NCBI RefSeq assembly: GCF_000155675.2
Contig: NC_020911.1
Coordinates: forward strand, 2,594,501 to 2,658,500
From: Octadecabacter antarcticus 307
GTDB lineage: Bacteria; Pseudomonadota; Alphaproteobacteria; Rhodobacterales; Rhodobacteraceae
Reading direction: 5' to 3'
DNA length: 64,000 nt
A model generated the notes under the pieces. It did no database searches. It was not told the DNA's origin and saw only the letters and a program-made list of their open reading frames with translations. Position numbers and translations under genes: made by a program. Positions 25,534 to 36,355 of this stretch are shown here, piece after piece (positions within the stretch are counted from its first letter, which is position 1; every line of letters starts with the position of its first letter).

Positions 25534-27003
25534 CTAGAGCCCGTAAAGGCCGTTAAACTTTTCCTCGAGGTAGGCCAGCAATGGCGCCTCCGATGGGGCC
25601 GTACCGCAGGCCTTCTCGATAACCTCACGCGGAGTATAAAGCCCGCCGTGTTGTTGCACATTATCGCGCAACCAACTTGTCGCATGGGACGTGTCACCGT
25701 GCGCCAAAGCGACGTCCACATCGGGCACTGCTGTGCGCATGGCGTCGTTCAGACAACCAGCATAAACATTGCCCAAGCTATAGGTCGGAAAATAGCCGAA
25801 CAGCCCGACTGACCAATGCACATCCTGCAAAACACCATTGCTCGCCTTATCAACGGCAAAACCAAAATCAGCCTCAAACCGTTCGTTCCAAGCCGCCTCA
25901 AGATCATCGACCTCGATATCGCATGCGATGATCGCGCGTTCCAGATCAAAGCGCAGCATAACGTGCAGGTTATACTGCACCTCATCAGCCTCGGTCCGGA
26001 TATAACCATTTTCGACGCGGTTGACTGTTGCGTAAAACGCATCCTCATCTGCAATGCCAAAATCACCGAATGCGTCTCGCATCTGACCATATAGCCAACC
26101 GGTAAATGCACGCCCCCGCCCGATCTGGTTCTCATAGATGCGGCTCTGGCTTTCATGCACGCCCATCGACACGCCCTGCCCCAACGGGGTCAGCAGGTAG
26201 TCGGGATTGATGCCCTGCTCATAGGCTGCATGGCCAACCTCATGAATGGTCGAATACAAGCAATTAAACGGATCAGTTTCAGATGTGCGCGTGGTGATCC
26301 TCACATCAAGACCCGAGCCGCTGGAAAACGGATGCACCGCCTTATCAACGCGCCCCTTCGCCATGTCATAGCCAAATGTCTTGGAAATCTTACGGCTAAG
26401 TTTCATCTGCGCGCCTTCATCGAATTTCCCTGACAAAGCGGCAGGCGCTGGCGCATCCAACACAGCCGCGCGTAACGCAACCAAACGCGGGCGCAACGCT
26501 ACAAACATCGCCGACAATTCTACCTCCGTCGCGCCAGCCTCGTAATCATCGAGCATGGCGTCGTAAACATCACCGCCCGCTGACAGCGCAGCCCCCTCTT
26601 CGCGCTTCAGCGACACGACCTCTTTCAACACAGGCGCGAACGCCTTGAAATCATCGGCCGCACGCGCCTCTGCCCATTTTCCCTGAGCCTCAGACGTCAC
26701 CCGCGCAATTTCGCTGGCAAGTTTCGCCGGAACCTTACTGGCACGCTCGAATGACCGCCGGATATGGCGCAACTGCGCAACCTCGACCTCACCGCTGGTT
26801 TCAGCCTCAGCCAGCCAATCGGCGACCTTTAGATCGGTGCGCCGCGCATGTAACACTGCCTCCATCGCGGCCATTTCTTCCCCGCGCTGGGGGGCGGCAT
26901 CGCGCGGCATCATCGTCTCTTGATCCCACCCCAAACGACCAGCCACTTGTGACAATGCTTCGGTCTCGCGCTGGAACGCCATCAGATCATCATAAGCAGC
27001 CAT
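25534..27003 (-). CDS. Metallocarboxypeptidase, M32 (Taq) family
   Basis: 489 aa, full length. Zinc site HEVGHAAYEQG near residue 256 (HExxH) with the downstream Glu in MGVHESQSRIYENQIGRG. N-terminus YDDLMAFQRETEALSQVAG. Cytosolic enzyme removing C-terminal residues from peptides. Confidence 0.93.
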   Translation of the reverse strand: MAAYDDLMAFQRETEALSQVAGRLGWDQETMMPRDAAPQRGEEMAAMEAVLHARRTDLKVADWLAEAETSGEVEVAQLRHIRRSFERASKVPAKLASEIARVTSEAQGKWAEARAADDFKAFAPVLKEVVSLKREEGAALSAGGDVYDAMLDDYEAGATEVELSAMFVALRPRLVALRAAVLDAPAPAALSGKFDEGAQMKLSRKISKTFGYDMAKGRVDKAVHPFSSGSGLDVRITTRTSETDPFNCLYSTIHEVGHAAYEQGINPDYLLTPLGQGVSMGVHESQSRIYENQIGRGRAFTGWLYGQMRDAFGDFGIADEDAFYATVNRVENGYIRTEADEVQYNLHVMLRFDLERAIIACDIEVDDLEAAWNERFEADFGFAVDKASNGVLQDVHWSVGLFGYFPTYSLGNVYAGCLNDAMRTAVPDVDVALAHGDTSHATSWLRDNVQQHGGLYTPREVIEKACGTAPSEAPLLAYLEEKFNGLYGL

Positions 27004-27006
27004 GGT

Positions 27007-28158
27007 TTATCGTCCTCTAATGAATTGGGGGATCGGATAGCGCGACAAATATTGCGCACGTAAAACAGCGACCCACAACAGGATTGCTGTAAATTGGTGC
27101 ACAATCGCGATGTTGGCAGGTGCGGAATACAAAACCGTCACAACGCCAATAACCATCTGCAGCGTCATGACCACCATCATAAAATTGAACACGACCCGCG
27201 TCTGATTGTTAGACGATTTGCGCCCACGTAACCAGACAAGCACGGTGAAAATGAACAGTAAGTAGGCAGACATGCGGTGGATAAATTGCACCAGCCCCGC
27301 GTCTTCAAAGAAATTGCGCCACAGCGGGGTGATCTGGAATGGATCTGGCGGGAAAAAGCTTGCTCCCGTGCCTGTGGTCATCAGCGGCCAGTTTGGGAAA
27401 TCACGCCCTGCGTCGATTCCAGCCACCAATGCGCCAAGGATAATCTGCGAGAAGACAAAATACATCAATCCCGTGGACAGCCTGAACAACTCCACATCCC
27501 CAACACGCCGCGCCCGCATCAAATCCGCCTCTCGGCGGCCCAGCAAAAATACATACCATGCAATGAACCCGAGGATGACAAACGCAAGGCCAAGGTGCGT
27601 GGCGAGGCGATAAGAAGCCACATCGACCATCCCGGCCTCTAGGCCTGATGACACCATCCACCAGCCGATCGCGCCCTGCAATCCACCCATTGCCCCAATC
27701 AGCACCAATCGCCCGGTCCAACCGACAGGAATTTGGCGCCGTGCTAGAAAATAAAAGAACCCCAATGCCCAGACGAGGCCGATGACACGCCCCAACTGGC
27801 GATGCCCCCATTCCCAATAATAGATTACTTTGAACTCGGACATCGACATGCCAGCGTTCTGTTCAATATATTCCGGTATCAGCTTGTAAGCCGCAAATTC
27901 GGACTCCCAGCCGGCGGCATTCAGCGGCGGCAACATGCCAGACACAGGCGCCCATTCGGTGATCGACAGTCCACTATCCGTCAGCCGCGTTAGCCCACCC
28001 ACGGTGATTATTGCAACCACCAGCGCGAACAACATCATCAGCCAAACACGGATCGGCCCGCGTGCGCCTTTTGCGCGCGCATCGATCCCGCCAGGGGCTG
28101 CCAAGGGCTTTTGGATGTCGCTCACATGTTCAAAAATATTACGCGCCTTGGTCGCCAT
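27007..28158 (-). CDS. ctaA: Heme A synthase (COX15/CtaA)
   Basis: 383 aa from the ATG at 28158 (MATKARNIFEHVS), with AGCGAGG upstream; the longer frame is an extension. Eight membrane helices and conserved His regions (ITEWAPVSGMLPP, YYWEWGHRQLGRVIG, THLGLAF, FIHRMSAYLLF). Converts heme O to heme A for cytochrome aa3 oxidase. Confidence 0.94.
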   Translation of the reverse strand: MATKARNIFEHVSDIQKPLAAPGGIDARAKGARGPIRVWLMMLFALVVAIITVGGLTRLTDSGLSITEWAPVSGMLPPLNAAGWESEFAAYKLIPEYIEQNAGMSMSEFKVIYYWEWGHRQLGRVIGLVWALGFFYFLARRQIPVGWTGRLVLIGAMGGLQGAIGWWMVSSGLEAGMVDVASYRLATHLGLAFVILGFIAWYVFLLGRREADLMRARRVGDVELFRLSTGLMYFVFSQIILGALVAGIDAGRDFPNWPLMTTGTGASFFPPDPFQITPLWRNFFEDAGLVQFIHRMSAYLLFIFTVLVWLRGRKSSNNQTRVVFNFMMVVMTLQMVIGVVTVLYSAPANIAIVHQFTAILLWVAVLRAQYLSRYPIPQFIRGR

Positions 28159-28379
28159 CTCATACCTCGCTTTGCTGAGCTGGAACTTATGCCGCGCCAT
28201 GGCGCTCGGCAACCCGCCAGACCAATTCGCCACACCCCCTTCTCTCATGCTGTCTTTATATCAAAGATATCCCAGGGGAGTCGCACCGCGACGGGGGCAA
28301 CGCCCCTTGTTTCCTTGCGCACCGCAGGTACGCCCCGCTCGCGGCACGCGCAAACATGACCTCGGCGCGCGCAGACCCG

Positions 28380-29117
28380 TCAGGTCTTCCCACGCAACAA
28401 CTGGCGCAACATGCCATGCAACATTTGCACGTCCGCCCGCGTCATTGGCATGCGGCTCCACAGGTTGCGCAGGTTAACCTTCATGCTGTCCGCTTTGTGC
28501 TCGGGATAAAAGAACCCTGCATCGTTCAACCGATCTTCATAATGGCGCGCCAAAGCTTCGATATCGCGTTGATCGGCGGGTTCAACGGTTTGCCCCTGCA
28601 CGACAACATCCACGACCTCAGCAACCGCACGCCGCCATTCATACCCAACCAGCAAAACGCACTGGGCGAGGTTTAGGGACGGGAAATCCGGATTAACCGG
28701 CACGGTGATAATCGCATTGGCATGGGCGATATCGGAGTTGTCCATCCCAGACCGTTCCGGCCCAAATATCACTGCGACCTTTTCACCACGTGCGATCCGC
28801 GCGGCGGCATCCCGCATCGCCGCTTCGGGCGAAAACACCGGTTTGGTCAGTTCGCGCGGGCGCGCTGTCGTTGCGTAAACATAGGTTCGGTCTGCGATCC
28901 CTGACGCCACATCATCGGACACCTCAGCCTCATCCAGAAGCCGACCAGCGCCAGATGCCATGGCGACAGCTGCCGGATTGGGCCATCCATCGCGCGGCGC
29001 CACGATCCGCATCCGATCAAGCCCAAAATTCCACATCGCACGCGCAGCCGCGCCAATATTTTCACCCATTTGCGGGCGGATCAGCACAATCGTGGGCTGT
29101 GGGGCGTCTGTGGGCAT
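28380..29117 (-). CDS. trmJ: tRNA (cytidine/uridine-2'-O)-methyltransferase TrmJ
   Basis: 245 aa, SPOUT fold. N-terminal RPQMGENIGAAARAMWNFGL and the knot motifs VAVIFGPERSGMDNSDIA and FPSLNLAQCVLL. Methylates position 32 in the anticodon loop of several tRNAs. ATG at 29117 preceded by GGAGAG. Confidence 0.93.
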   Translation of the reverse strand: MPTDAPQPTIVLIRPQMGENIGAAARAMWNFGLDRMRIVAPRDGWPNPAAVAMASGAGRLLDEAEVSDDVASGIADRTYVYATTARPRELTKPVFSPEAAMRDAAARIARGEKVAVIFGPERSGMDNSDIAHANAIITVPVNPDFPSLNLAQCVLLVGYEWRRAVAEVVDVVVQGQTVEPADQRDIEALARHYEDRLNDAGFFYPEHKADSMKVNLRNLWSRMPMTRADVQMLHGMLRQLLRGKT

Positions 29118-29210
29118 GCCATCTCTCCAAATTTCAGCGCTGACGTAGCCCACCCCTATTCAATACGCAACATGGGCGCTATAGCGGGCCGACCCGTAAA
29201 GGACTTCATT

Positions 29211-29849
29211 ATGACCAACGACATGACCGATGACGAAAAAGAACAGCCACAGATCTATTTGATCACCCCGTCCGAGTTTGACCTCACGACTTTTCCAGAT
29301 CTGCTCGCGCGTTGTCTTGATACGGTTGATATCGCCTGTGTGCGCCTGTTACTTGGCACCACAGATGACATCCGCATCGCCAAATCCGCTGATGCCTTGC
29401 GCGTGATCACCCACGAACGCGATGTGGCGCTGGTGATCGACAGCCATGTGTTGATGGTTGAACGTCTTGGTCTGGACGGGGTGCATCTTACGGACGCGGC
29501 CCGCACGATCAAAACCGTGCGCAAAGACCTAGGCGCCGATGCCATTATTGGCACAAATTGCTACGCGTCACGCCACAACGGTATGACGGCCTGCGAACTG
29601 GGCGCGGACTACATCAGCTTTGGCCCTGTTGGTGAAACCAACTTGGGCAATGGCCATCGCGCCGAACTGGAATTATTTCAGTGGTGGTCTGAGATGATTG
29701 AAGTGCCTTGCATTGCCGAAGGTGCGTTGGACGACGCCCTCATTCGCACCTTTGCGCCGCATGCGGATTTCTTTGGGTTCGGTGATGAAGTTTGGGCCTC
29801 TGACGATCCCGCAGCGACCCTAAGAACCTTTGCCGCTGCAATGATCTAA
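29211..29849 (+). CDS. Thiamine-phosphate synthase-like (ThiE/TenI superfamily) protein
   Basis: 212 aa TIM barrel: IYLITPSEFD, VIDSHVLMVERLGLDGVHLT, GTNCYASRHNGMTACELGADYISFGPV. Similar to ThiE, but several pyrophosphate-binding residues cannot be confirmed and no thi genes are nearby. Start at 29211 after AAAGGA. Its 3' end overlaps the convergent plsC gene. Confidence 0.8.
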   Translation: MTNDMTDDEKEQPQIYLITPSEFDLTTFPDLLARCLDTVDIACVRLLLGTTDDIRIAKSADALRVITHERDVALVIDSHVLMVERLGLDGVHLTDAARTIKTVRKDLGADAIIGTNCYASRHNGMTACELGADYISFGPVGETNLGNGHRAELELFQWWSEMIEVPCIAEGALDDALIRTFAPHADFFGFGDEVWASDDPAATLRTFAAAMI

Positions 29850-30662
29850 ATAATCTGCATGTCCATCCCGCACGACACGTTCCAGATGCGCCGCCAGTGC
29901 TTTGCGGTCACCAAAATCCGCGACCTTAACTGGATCATGATAAATCACCGTCACGCTGCCTTGCGGTGATTGCGCCAGTGTTGCCAGCAAATGCGGGACA
30001 AAATCCATCTCCCCCCACCAACCGTAGTGGCGTAAATCAACGCCAACCGGTGCATGGTAGACAACTGACACTGGCTGTATCGCCAACGTGTCGCGCAACG
30101 CAGCATCAAAAAACGCCGCAAACAGCGTTGGCTTGAACACCAACACCTGTAACCCGTCCGTCGACGTGCCTTCGGGAAAAAATAGTAACTTATGCCCGTG
30201 GGCAAGCCGCTGACGGAGTACGTCGACCTGTGCGGCGGCCTTTGTGCGATCACGTGCGACGAAAACGGCACCTGTGGCGCGGGCCAGCCAGCCAATGCCG
30301 GGCCAGTCTGCAACCTCAGCTTTGCTGACAAAATAAATCCGTTTGCCGGCATTCAGCGCAAAAATATCAAGCCACGATGAATGGTTCGCGACAACAGCCC
30401 CAGCACCAGCCATCGGTGTGCCAATGCTGGTATAGCCTATGCCCATCAGTACAAACGCCGTGCGACAGACAAACTGGGTGATGTAAGGTGTCACAGGCCG
30501 CCCCTGCCCGAACAGCGGTCGTTCAATGAGGCGCAGCAATAACAGCAACGCCAAGCAGCCAAACGTCACCACCCCAACCGCCACACCGCGCAATATGACA
30601 CGCACCCAGCCCATCGGCGTGATCGTGTGGGATGGCGGCAAATCGTCAGATGTCCAGGTCAT
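29820..30662 (-). CDS. olsA: 1-acyl-sn-glycerol-3-phosphate acyltransferase / lyso-ornithine lipid acyltransferase
   Basis: About 280 aa. Acyltransferase motifs VVANHSSWLDIF (NHx4D) and LLFFPEGTSTDG, with an N-terminal membrane helix. It overlaps olsB, so I read it as OlsA, which adds the second acyl chain of ornithine lipids; a general PlsC role is the alternative. GGAG precedes the ATG at 30662. Confidence 0.85.
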   Translation of the reverse strand: MTWTSDDLPPSHTITPMGWVRVILRGVAVGVVTFGCLALLLLLRLIERPLFGQGRPVTPYITQFVCRTAFVLMGIGYTSIGTPMAGAGAVVANHSSWLDIFALNAGKRIYFVSKAEVADWPGIGWLARATGAVFVARDRTKAAAQVDVLRQRLAHGHKLLFFPEGTSTDGLQVLVFKPTLFAAFFDAALRDTLAIQPVSVVYHAPVGVDLRHYGWWGEMDFVPHLLATLAQSPQGSVTVIYHDPVKVADFGDRKALAAHLERVVRDGHADYLDHCSGKGS

Positions 30663-31443
30663 CACGTGCTCCATACAGCGCCGCCTGTCGTGGGTTCATG
30701 CGCGCCAGGTCCAAGATCACACAGACATCCGTTGTTTTAAACGCATGATCCACAAACGCGCCGTCGCCGATAAAACCACCAAGCCGCAGGTAAGCTTTGA
30801 TGAGTGCGGGCACCTGTTTCATAGCCCCAACACGGTCCTGAATAACGCCGCGATCCAACGCTTCATATGTGTTGGATCGTACACGAATATCGCGCGGCGC
30901 AAGATGATCGCGGTGCAAAAGTGACAATGGCGGCGTCAAAGCATCCAAATCAGTACCACGAAAACTGGCGACGCCGAACAAAACCTCAATCTTGCGGTCG
31001 CGCACGATCTTAGCCAACCCCTGCCACAGATGCATCATGCCAGAGCCACCACGATAATCCACGTGTAAACAGGACCGTCCAAGTTCCAGTAAAGTGCGCT
31101 GCGACCCGATCAATGGGGCCAGATCAAATTCGCCTTGCGAATAAAATTGCCCTGCGGATTTGGCGCCGCGACTGTCCATCAATCGATAAACACCAACAAC
31201 ACGCTCCCCCACCCGGCGCGCCATATCAAGCAACAACAACTGCTCCGTGTGATCATCAAAGCAATCCGTCTCAAGACGCGCATCATGATCAATCAGCGGA
31301 CCATCCGCACCAAATTCGTCAACAAACACACAATACCGCAACGCCTGCGCCTCGCGCACGTCAGCCGCAGTTTGCGCCAAGCGCACCGCAAACTGAGACG
31401 TCGACTTTGCCGTTTCTCGGTAACTTTTCTGTATCATTCTCAT
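30646..31443 (-). CDS. olsB: L-ornithine N(alpha)-acyltransferase OlsB
   Basis: 265 aa GNAT-like fold: AQALRYCVFVDEFGADGP, LLELGRSCLHVDYRGG, HLWQGLAKIVRDRKIEVLFGVASF. Transfers a 3-hydroxyacyl chain from ACP to ornithine, first step of phosphate-free ornithine lipids. Overlaps olsA. Confidence 0.9.
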   Translation of the reverse strand: MRMIQKSYRETAKSTSQFAVRLAQTAADVREAQALRYCVFVDEFGADGPLIDHDARLETDCFDDHTEQLLLLDMARRVGERVVGVYRLMDSRGAKSAGQFYSQGEFDLAPLIGSQRTLLELGRSCLHVDYRGGSGMMHLWQGLAKIVRDRKIEVLFGVASFRGTDLDALTPPLSLLHRDHLAPRDIRVRSNTYEALDRGVIQDRVGAMKQVPALIKAYLRLGGFIGDGAFVDHAFKTTDVCVILDLARMNPRQAALYGARDDLDI

Positions 31444-31545
31444 ATCATTGGGCTTTTTCGCAAACGACGCGCCAGTATCGCGCCATGAGAGACACCATAA
31501 CCCTTGTGCGGCCCCGAAAGCCCCAGTACACTTATTGCGTGTATA

Positions 31546-31725
31546 TTAACCAAAGGACACAATCACGAGATTTATCTGCGCCTCGTCGATGACGACCTTA
31601 CCGGCGTCGCGAAAGTTAATTGTTACCTTACCGCCCACAGCGGACTGGACCTGCCCCAACCCCCAATCTGGCTGGGTCGGGTGTTTTACAATCATCCCGG
31701 GTTCAAAAATTGACGGCCCTGCCAT
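31546..31725 (-). CDS. Small DUF3553 protein
   Basis: 59 aa: MAGPSIFEPGMIVKHPTQPD, WGLGQVQSAVGGKVTINFRD, AGKVVIDEAQINLVIVSFG. A known small family (SH3-like beta fold, seen also in UvrD C-termini) encoded next to chpT in Rhodobacterales. GGAG lies 10 bases before the ATG. Function not established. Confidence 0.85.
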   Translation of the reverse strand: MAGPSIFEPGMIVKHPTQPDWGLGQVQSAVGGKVTINFRDAGKVVIDEAQINLVIVSFG

Positions 31726-31742
31726 TTATCCGGAGCTCCTAA

Positions 31743-32330
31743 TTGTCAAATCTTAACGCCCTTATCGGCTCTCGTATCTGTCATGACCTCATTAACCCAT
31801 TGGGCGCGATCGGCAACGGGATTGAATTACTCGGCCTCGCGGGTGTTGCAGTAGGGCCCGAAATGGCGCTGGTGTCCGAAAGCGTCGAAAACGCCACGGC
31901 CAAGATCTAATTCCTGCGTCTGGCCTTTGGTGCAGCGACGCACGCTCAAACCGTTTCACGGGGCGAAATCCTCAGCACGCTTGAGGCCATGGCCCGCGGC
32001 GGTCGGCTGAGTTATTCGTGGAATGTCGCGGGGGATCCGCCCCGTCTTGACGTGCGAACCGCACTTTTGTCGATGATGTGCGTGGAAACAGCGCTGCCTC
32101 TGGGCGGTGATATCGAAATCACTTTGGATCAAAATAATTGGCAGATCACTGCAAGTCACGATCGCCTGACCCTTGATCCCGACCTTTGGCTTCCGCTGAA
32201 CAAGGGCACGTATCAGAGCGACCTTAGTGCCGCCCAAGTCCACTTTGGACTGCTGCCAGAAATGGCGCATGAGGCTGGGCGCACCCTGACCCTGACCCAT
32301 GGCACCGATTGGGTGACTATCAGCTTTTGA
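31743..32330 (+). pseudogene. chpT: Histidine phosphotransferase ChpT with an in-frame stop
   Basis: TTG start at 31743 gives LSNLNALIGSRICHDLINPL with the phosphorylatable His (ICHDL), like bacterial DHp domains. After 55 codons a TAA (31908-31910) interrupts ENATAKI and FLRLAFG, where an Arg codon is expected. The frame then continues intact to the stop at 32330. ChpT relays phosphate from CckA to CtrA and CpdR. Either a recent loss, a sequencing error, or a split protein restarting at ATG 31989. Confidence 0.85.
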
Positions 32331-32332
32331 AA

Positions 32333-33583
32333 CTAGGCCCGCACGGTTCCATCACCAACAACAAGATATTTGAAACTGGTCAATTGCGCCGCACCGACAG
32401 GCCCGCGCGCATGCATCTTGCCTGTGGCGATGCCAATTTCTGCGCCCATGCCAAATTCACCACCATCAGCAAACTGGGTCGATGCGTTGCGCATCAAAAT
32501 GGCGCTGTCGAGACGGGCAAAGAATGTCTCCGCCGCCATGTCGTCTTCTGTCAGGATACAGTCTGTGTGATTGGACCCAAATGTCTGAATGTGATCAATC
32601 GCGTCTTCAATATTATCGACAACTTTCGCGGCGATTGTCATGTCGAGAAATTCCATACCCCAATCATCCTGCGTCGCCACGCTGGACCCGACTAACCCCT
32701 GTGCATGTACGTCCACGCCCGCCTCCATAAGATCGCTGACAATCGCTTGGCCAAGCGCTGTCGCATTCTTGTGAACCAGCAAACATTCTGCCGCACCACA
32801 AATTCCGGTGCGCCGCGTCTTTGCGTTCAAAACAACAGCGCGCGCTTTTGCGGCGTCCGCATCTTTATCGATGTAGATGTGCACAATACCCTCAAGATGG
32901 GCAAAAACCGGGACGCGAGCCTCGCGTTGCACAAGTCCAACCAGCCCTTTACCGCCACGCGGCACAATCACGTCAATCGTGTTGGTCATCGTGAGCATTT
33001 CACGTACCGCCGCACGGTCACGGGTCGGAACGAGCTGGATAGAATCCATCGGCAACCCCGCAGACCGCAGACCGCCTCGCAGCGCTGCATGTATCGCAGT
33101 TGAACTGTGAAAACTCTCAGACCCACCGCGCAAAATCACCGCATTTCCGGCCTTTAGGCACAAGGCACCTGCATCGGCTGTCACGTTCGGTCGGCTTTCG
33201 TAAATAACGCCAATCACACCCAATGGCGTGCGCACACGGCGGATGTGTAGGCCGGTTGGTTGGGTCCATTCTTCCAACACCGCGCCCACAGGATCGTCTT
33301 GCGCTGCGACGGATTTTAGCCCGTTAACCATGCCCTCAATCCGCGCTTCGTCCAGCATCAGACGGTCCAGCATCGCTGCACTTAGACCCTTATCGCGACC
33401 AAACGCCATATCCTTGGCGTTGGCATCCATGATCGCGCTTTTTGCAGTCCAAACTGCATCTGCCGCCGCGACCAGCGCTTCGGTCTTGGCCTGCGGCGTG
33501 GCGACGGCCAATATCTTGGCGGCGGCTTTTGCCCGCGCACCAATGTCAGCCATAAGGTCGGGAATGTTCGTCTCATTTGTCAT
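32333..33583 (-). CDS. proA: Gamma-glutamyl phosphate reductase
   Basis: 416 aa, full length. Aldehyde-dehydrogenase fold with [30 protein letters not shown] and the catalytic-Cys region [15 protein letters not shown]. Second step of proline synthesis. Its start overlaps the proB stop (33583). Confidence 0.96.
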   Translation of the reverse strand: MTNETNIPDLMADIGARAKAAAKILAVATPQAKTEALVAAADAVWTAKSAIMDANAKDMAFGRDKGLSAAMLDRLMLDEARIEGMVNGLKSVAAQDDPVGAVLEEWTQPTGLHIRRVRTPLGVIGVIYESRPNVTADAGALCLKAGNAVILRGGSESFHSSTAIHAALRGGLRSAGLPMDSIQLVPTRDRAAVREMLTMTNTIDVIVPRGGKGLVGLVQREARVPVFAHLEGIVHIYIDKDADAAKARAVVLNAKTRRTGICGAAECLLVHKNATALGQAIVSDLMEAGVDVHAQGLVGSSVATQDDWGMEFLDMTIAAKVVDNIEDAIDHIQTFGSNHTDCILTEDDMAAETFFARLDSAILMRNASTQFADGGEFGMGAEIGIATGKMHARGPVGAAQLTSFKYLVVGDGTVRA

Positions 33584-34686
33584 CAGATCACCATATCGTC
33601 ACGATGAATAAATACACCGCGCCCCTCATACCCCAGCGCGCCAGCAATATCTTGGCTGCGCAACCCCTTGATCACCTGTGCCTCATCGCTCGAATAGCGC
33701 GACAGCCCAAGACCGAGGCGTTCGCCGCGCGCCGTCACAATCGCCACCGGATCGCCGCGCTGATAGCTGCCCATGGTGGCAATAATACCGATCGGCAACA
33801 AAGACTTACCAGATATTAATGCGGTTTGCGCCCCATCATCAACAGTGACGTCACCGTGGGATTTCATTGCCGCGATCCAGCGTTTGCGCGCAGCTTGGGG
33901 GTTCGTTTGCGCGGCAAACCACGTGCAACGCCCACCGTCACCAAGTACTTTCAATGGGTTAAGAGGCGTTCCTAATGCAATCACCATACTGCATCCGGCA
34001 TCGGTGGCCATTTTTGCCGCCATTAGCTTGGTCTTCATGCCGCCCCGGGACAGACCAGACCCGGCGTCGCCAGCCTGACGTTCAATCTCAGGCGTAATTT
34101 TATCAATCTTATCATAATGCTGCGCATCACTATTCGTGTGAGGATTGTCAGAATAAAACCCGTCAACATCACTCAATAATACCAGACAATCTGCGCCAAT
34201 CGTCACCGCAACCTGTGCGGCCAGCCGATCGTTATCACCGTAACGGATTTCGTCGGTCGCAACCGTATCGTTTTCATTCACAATCGGAGTCACACCGAGC
34301 GACAACAACGTTTCCATCGTCGCGCGGCTGTTTAGATAACGTCGCCGATCCTCGGAGTCCTCAAGCGTGACCAGTACCTGTGCCGTCGTTATCCCGTGCG
34401 GCGCAAGCGCTTCTTCATAGGCGCGCGCAAGCCTAATTTGCCCGACCGCTGCCGCTGCTTGCGATTGTTCTAGGGCCAATTCTGTTCGCGGCAGCCCCAG
34501 CACACCGCGTCCCAGCGCAATTGAACCGGATGACACCAAAATCACGTCGGTGCCCCGTGCCCGTATCGCCGCCACGTCCGTTGCCAGTGATCGCAACCAA
34601 TCGAACCGCAGCCCAGCCACTTGATCCACAAGCAGTGCCGACCCAATCTTAACAACCAAACGTTTTGCAGATGTTAGGGCCGCCAA
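33583..34686 (-). CDS. proB: Glutamate 5-kinase
   Basis: 367 aa. N-terminal kinase domain ([43 protein letters not shown]) plus a C-terminal PUA domain ([21 protein letters not shown]). First step of proline synthesis, normally feedback-inhibited by proline. Overlaps obgE by 13 bases. Confidence 0.96.
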   Translation of the reverse strand: MAALTSAKRLVVKIGSALLVDQVAGLRFDWLRSLATDVAAIRARGTDVILVSSGSIALGRGVLGLPRTELALEQSQAAAAVGQIRLARAYEEALAPHGITTAQVLVTLEDSEDRRRYLNSRATMETLLSLGVTPIVNENDTVATDEIRYGDNDRLAAQVAVTIGADCLVLLSDVDGFYSDNPHTNSDAQHYDKIDKITPEIERQAGDAGSGLSRGGMKTKLMAAKMATDAGCSMVIALGTPLNPLKVLGDGGRCTWFAAQTNPQAARKRWIAAMKSHGDVTVDDGAQTALISGKSLLPIGIIATMGSYQRGDPVAIVTARGERLGLGLSRYSSDEAQVIKGLRSQDIAGALGYEGRGVFIHRDDMVI

Positions 34687-35708
34687 GGTTCTTCCTCCTC
34701 AACGGCGTTTTGGGCCAGTTTGTCCGCCGCGATTGTGGCTTTCAGCGCGCGCAGCACGTCGACCGTGCCCTCACCCGTGGCACCTGCCATCAACATCACA
34801 TCAACGCCAGTTCCAGCCTTAATTTCATCCGCGATGAACTTGCGTTCCTCAGCATCAAGCGTGTCAATCTTGTTCAGCACGGTCACGCGTGGCTTGTCGA
34901 CCAAATGGCCACCGTATTTTTCCAACTCACCAATGATAGTTTTGTAATCGCCCACCGGATCGCCCGATGTGCCATCGATCAAGTGCAAGAGCACCGAACA
35001 GCGTTCAACATGGCCAAGGAACAAATCACCGAGGCCTTTACCGTCGCTCGCGCCCTCAATCAGACCCGGGATATCCGCGACCACGAATTCGGACCCATCA
35101 ACGCCGACAACTCCCAAATTCGGGATCAGAGTGGTAAAAGGATAATCTGCAATTTTTGGACGTGCGTTGGATGTCGCAGCCAAAAACGTTGATTTACCAG
35201 CGTTCGGCAGGCCCAACAGCCCTGCATCCGCAATTAGCTTCAGGCGCAACCAGACCGTGCGTTCAATCCCGTCTTGACCGGGGTTGGACCGACGCGGTGC
35301 TTGGTTGGTGGCGGTTTTGAAATGCAGGTTTCCCCACCCGCCATTGCCACCCTTTGCCAGCACAACAGTTTGCCCGGTTTCCGCCAAATCAATGAGAACA
35401 GTTTCCTGATCTTCATCCATAATCTCAGTCCCAGTCGGAACCTTAAGCAGGATGTCGTTGCCATCAGCACCCGTGCGCTGCTGACCTTTGCCGGCTTCGC
35501 CATTTTTGGCGAAAAAGTGCTGTTGATAGCGAAAATCAATCAACGTGTTGAGGTTATCAACCGCCTCGACGATCACATCACCGCCACGCCCGCCGTCACC
35601 GCCATTGGGTCCGCCAAATTCAATATACTTTTCACGCCGGAACGCGATGCAGCCACCACCGCCAGTACCGGAGCGGATGTAGACTTTGCACAGGTCGAGG
35701 AACTTCAT
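34674..35708 (-). CDS. obgE: GTPase ObgE/CgtA
   Basis: 344 aa. Glycine-rich OBG domain ([20 protein letters not shown]), G1 [11 protein letters not shown], switch region [16 protein letters not shown]3 [11 protein letters not shown]4 NKID. Acts in 50S assembly and stress response. Lacks the C-terminal extension found in some species. Confidence 0.96.
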   Translation of the reverse strand: MKFLDLCKVYIRSGTGGGGCIAFRREKYIEFGGPNGGDGGRGGDVIVEAVDNLNTLIDFRYQQHFFAKNGEAGKGQQRTGADGNDILLKVPTGTEIMDEDQETVLIDLAETGQTVVLAKGGNGGWGNLHFKTATNQAPRRSNPGQDGIERTVWLRLKLIADAGLLGLPNAGKSTFLAATSNARPKIADYPFTTLIPNLGVVGVDGSEFVVADIPGLIEGASDGKGLGDLFLGHVERCSVLLHLIDGTSGDPVGDYKTIIGELEKYGGHLVDKPRVTVLNKIDTLDAEERKFIADEIKAGTGVDVMLMAGATGEGTVDVLRALKATIAADKLAQNAVEEEEPWRP

Positions 35709-35761
35709 GGGGTGGGCTTTCTAATAGGTTTAGCAGGGAGTACGCGAAACGTTGGTGTGGC

Positions 35762-36355
35762 TCAAGCGGGCTTGGCCGATCCTTTGGGGGCGGGACGACC
35801 TTGAGACTTCGGTTGGTCCATTTTGCGCGCATAGGTCCACGTCGGCGTCACTGAATTTCGCGCAACTGAAAACGTTTCTGCATCACCCAGATAGGCAAAG
35901 CCCGCGTTGATAAGGATGCGGGCGGAACTGGGATTGTCTTGAAACACTTGCGCATAGATGTCGCACGCACCTTGCGGGTTGGCGCGCAAAATTGCCTCAA
36001 CCGCGTCGGTGGCAATGCCTGAATTCCAGAACGCCGGTGCCACCCAATAGCGGATCTCGGACTGGTTGCGATCAAGTTTGAACATCTTGATGACGCCCAT
36101 AACCTCAGCGTGGCCATGTGCGGACCCGTCAACCGCCCAGAAATCTTCGGTGCGCTTTGGGTCGGTCGCCCGTTCGATCAAATTGGCGATGTATTCGGGT
36201 GGTAACGGATGTGGGATCACGCGCGTCATGTTCGCGACCCGCATGTCCCCCAGATGCATCTCAAGCAAACCACCGTCGGATGTGCGCAATGGGCGCAGCG
36301 TAAATCTCGGGGTGTCAATCACCGGCTGGGCGATGCCTTGGTCGACTACAGTCAT
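35762..36355 (-). CDS. GNAT-family N-acetyltransferase (RimJ-like)
   Basis: 197 aa from the ATG at 36355 that overlaps the LysE stop; the longer frame is a shadow of lysE. TPRFTLRPLRTSDGGLL at the start, then IRYWVAPAFWNSGIATDAV and NPSSARILINAGFAYLG typify GNATs acting on ribosomal proteins or small molecules. The tail is basic and Pro-rich. Target unknown. Confidence 0.87.
   Translation of the reverse strand: MTVVDQGIAQPVIDTPRFTLRPLRTSDGGLLEMHLGDMRVANMTRVIPHPLPPEYIANLIERATDPKRTEDFWAVDGSAHGHAEVMGVIKMFKLDRNQSEIRYWVAPAFWNSGIATDAVEAILRANPQGACDIYAQVFQDNPSSARILINAGFAYLGDAETFSVARNSVTPTWTYARKMDQPKSQGRPAPKGSAKPA

Noticed and set aside
28261..28379. GGGGGCAACGCCCC hairpin near trmJ as terminator
   Set aside because: Followed by TTGTTT only on the plus strand, where no gene ends; orientation does not fit trmJ or ctaA.
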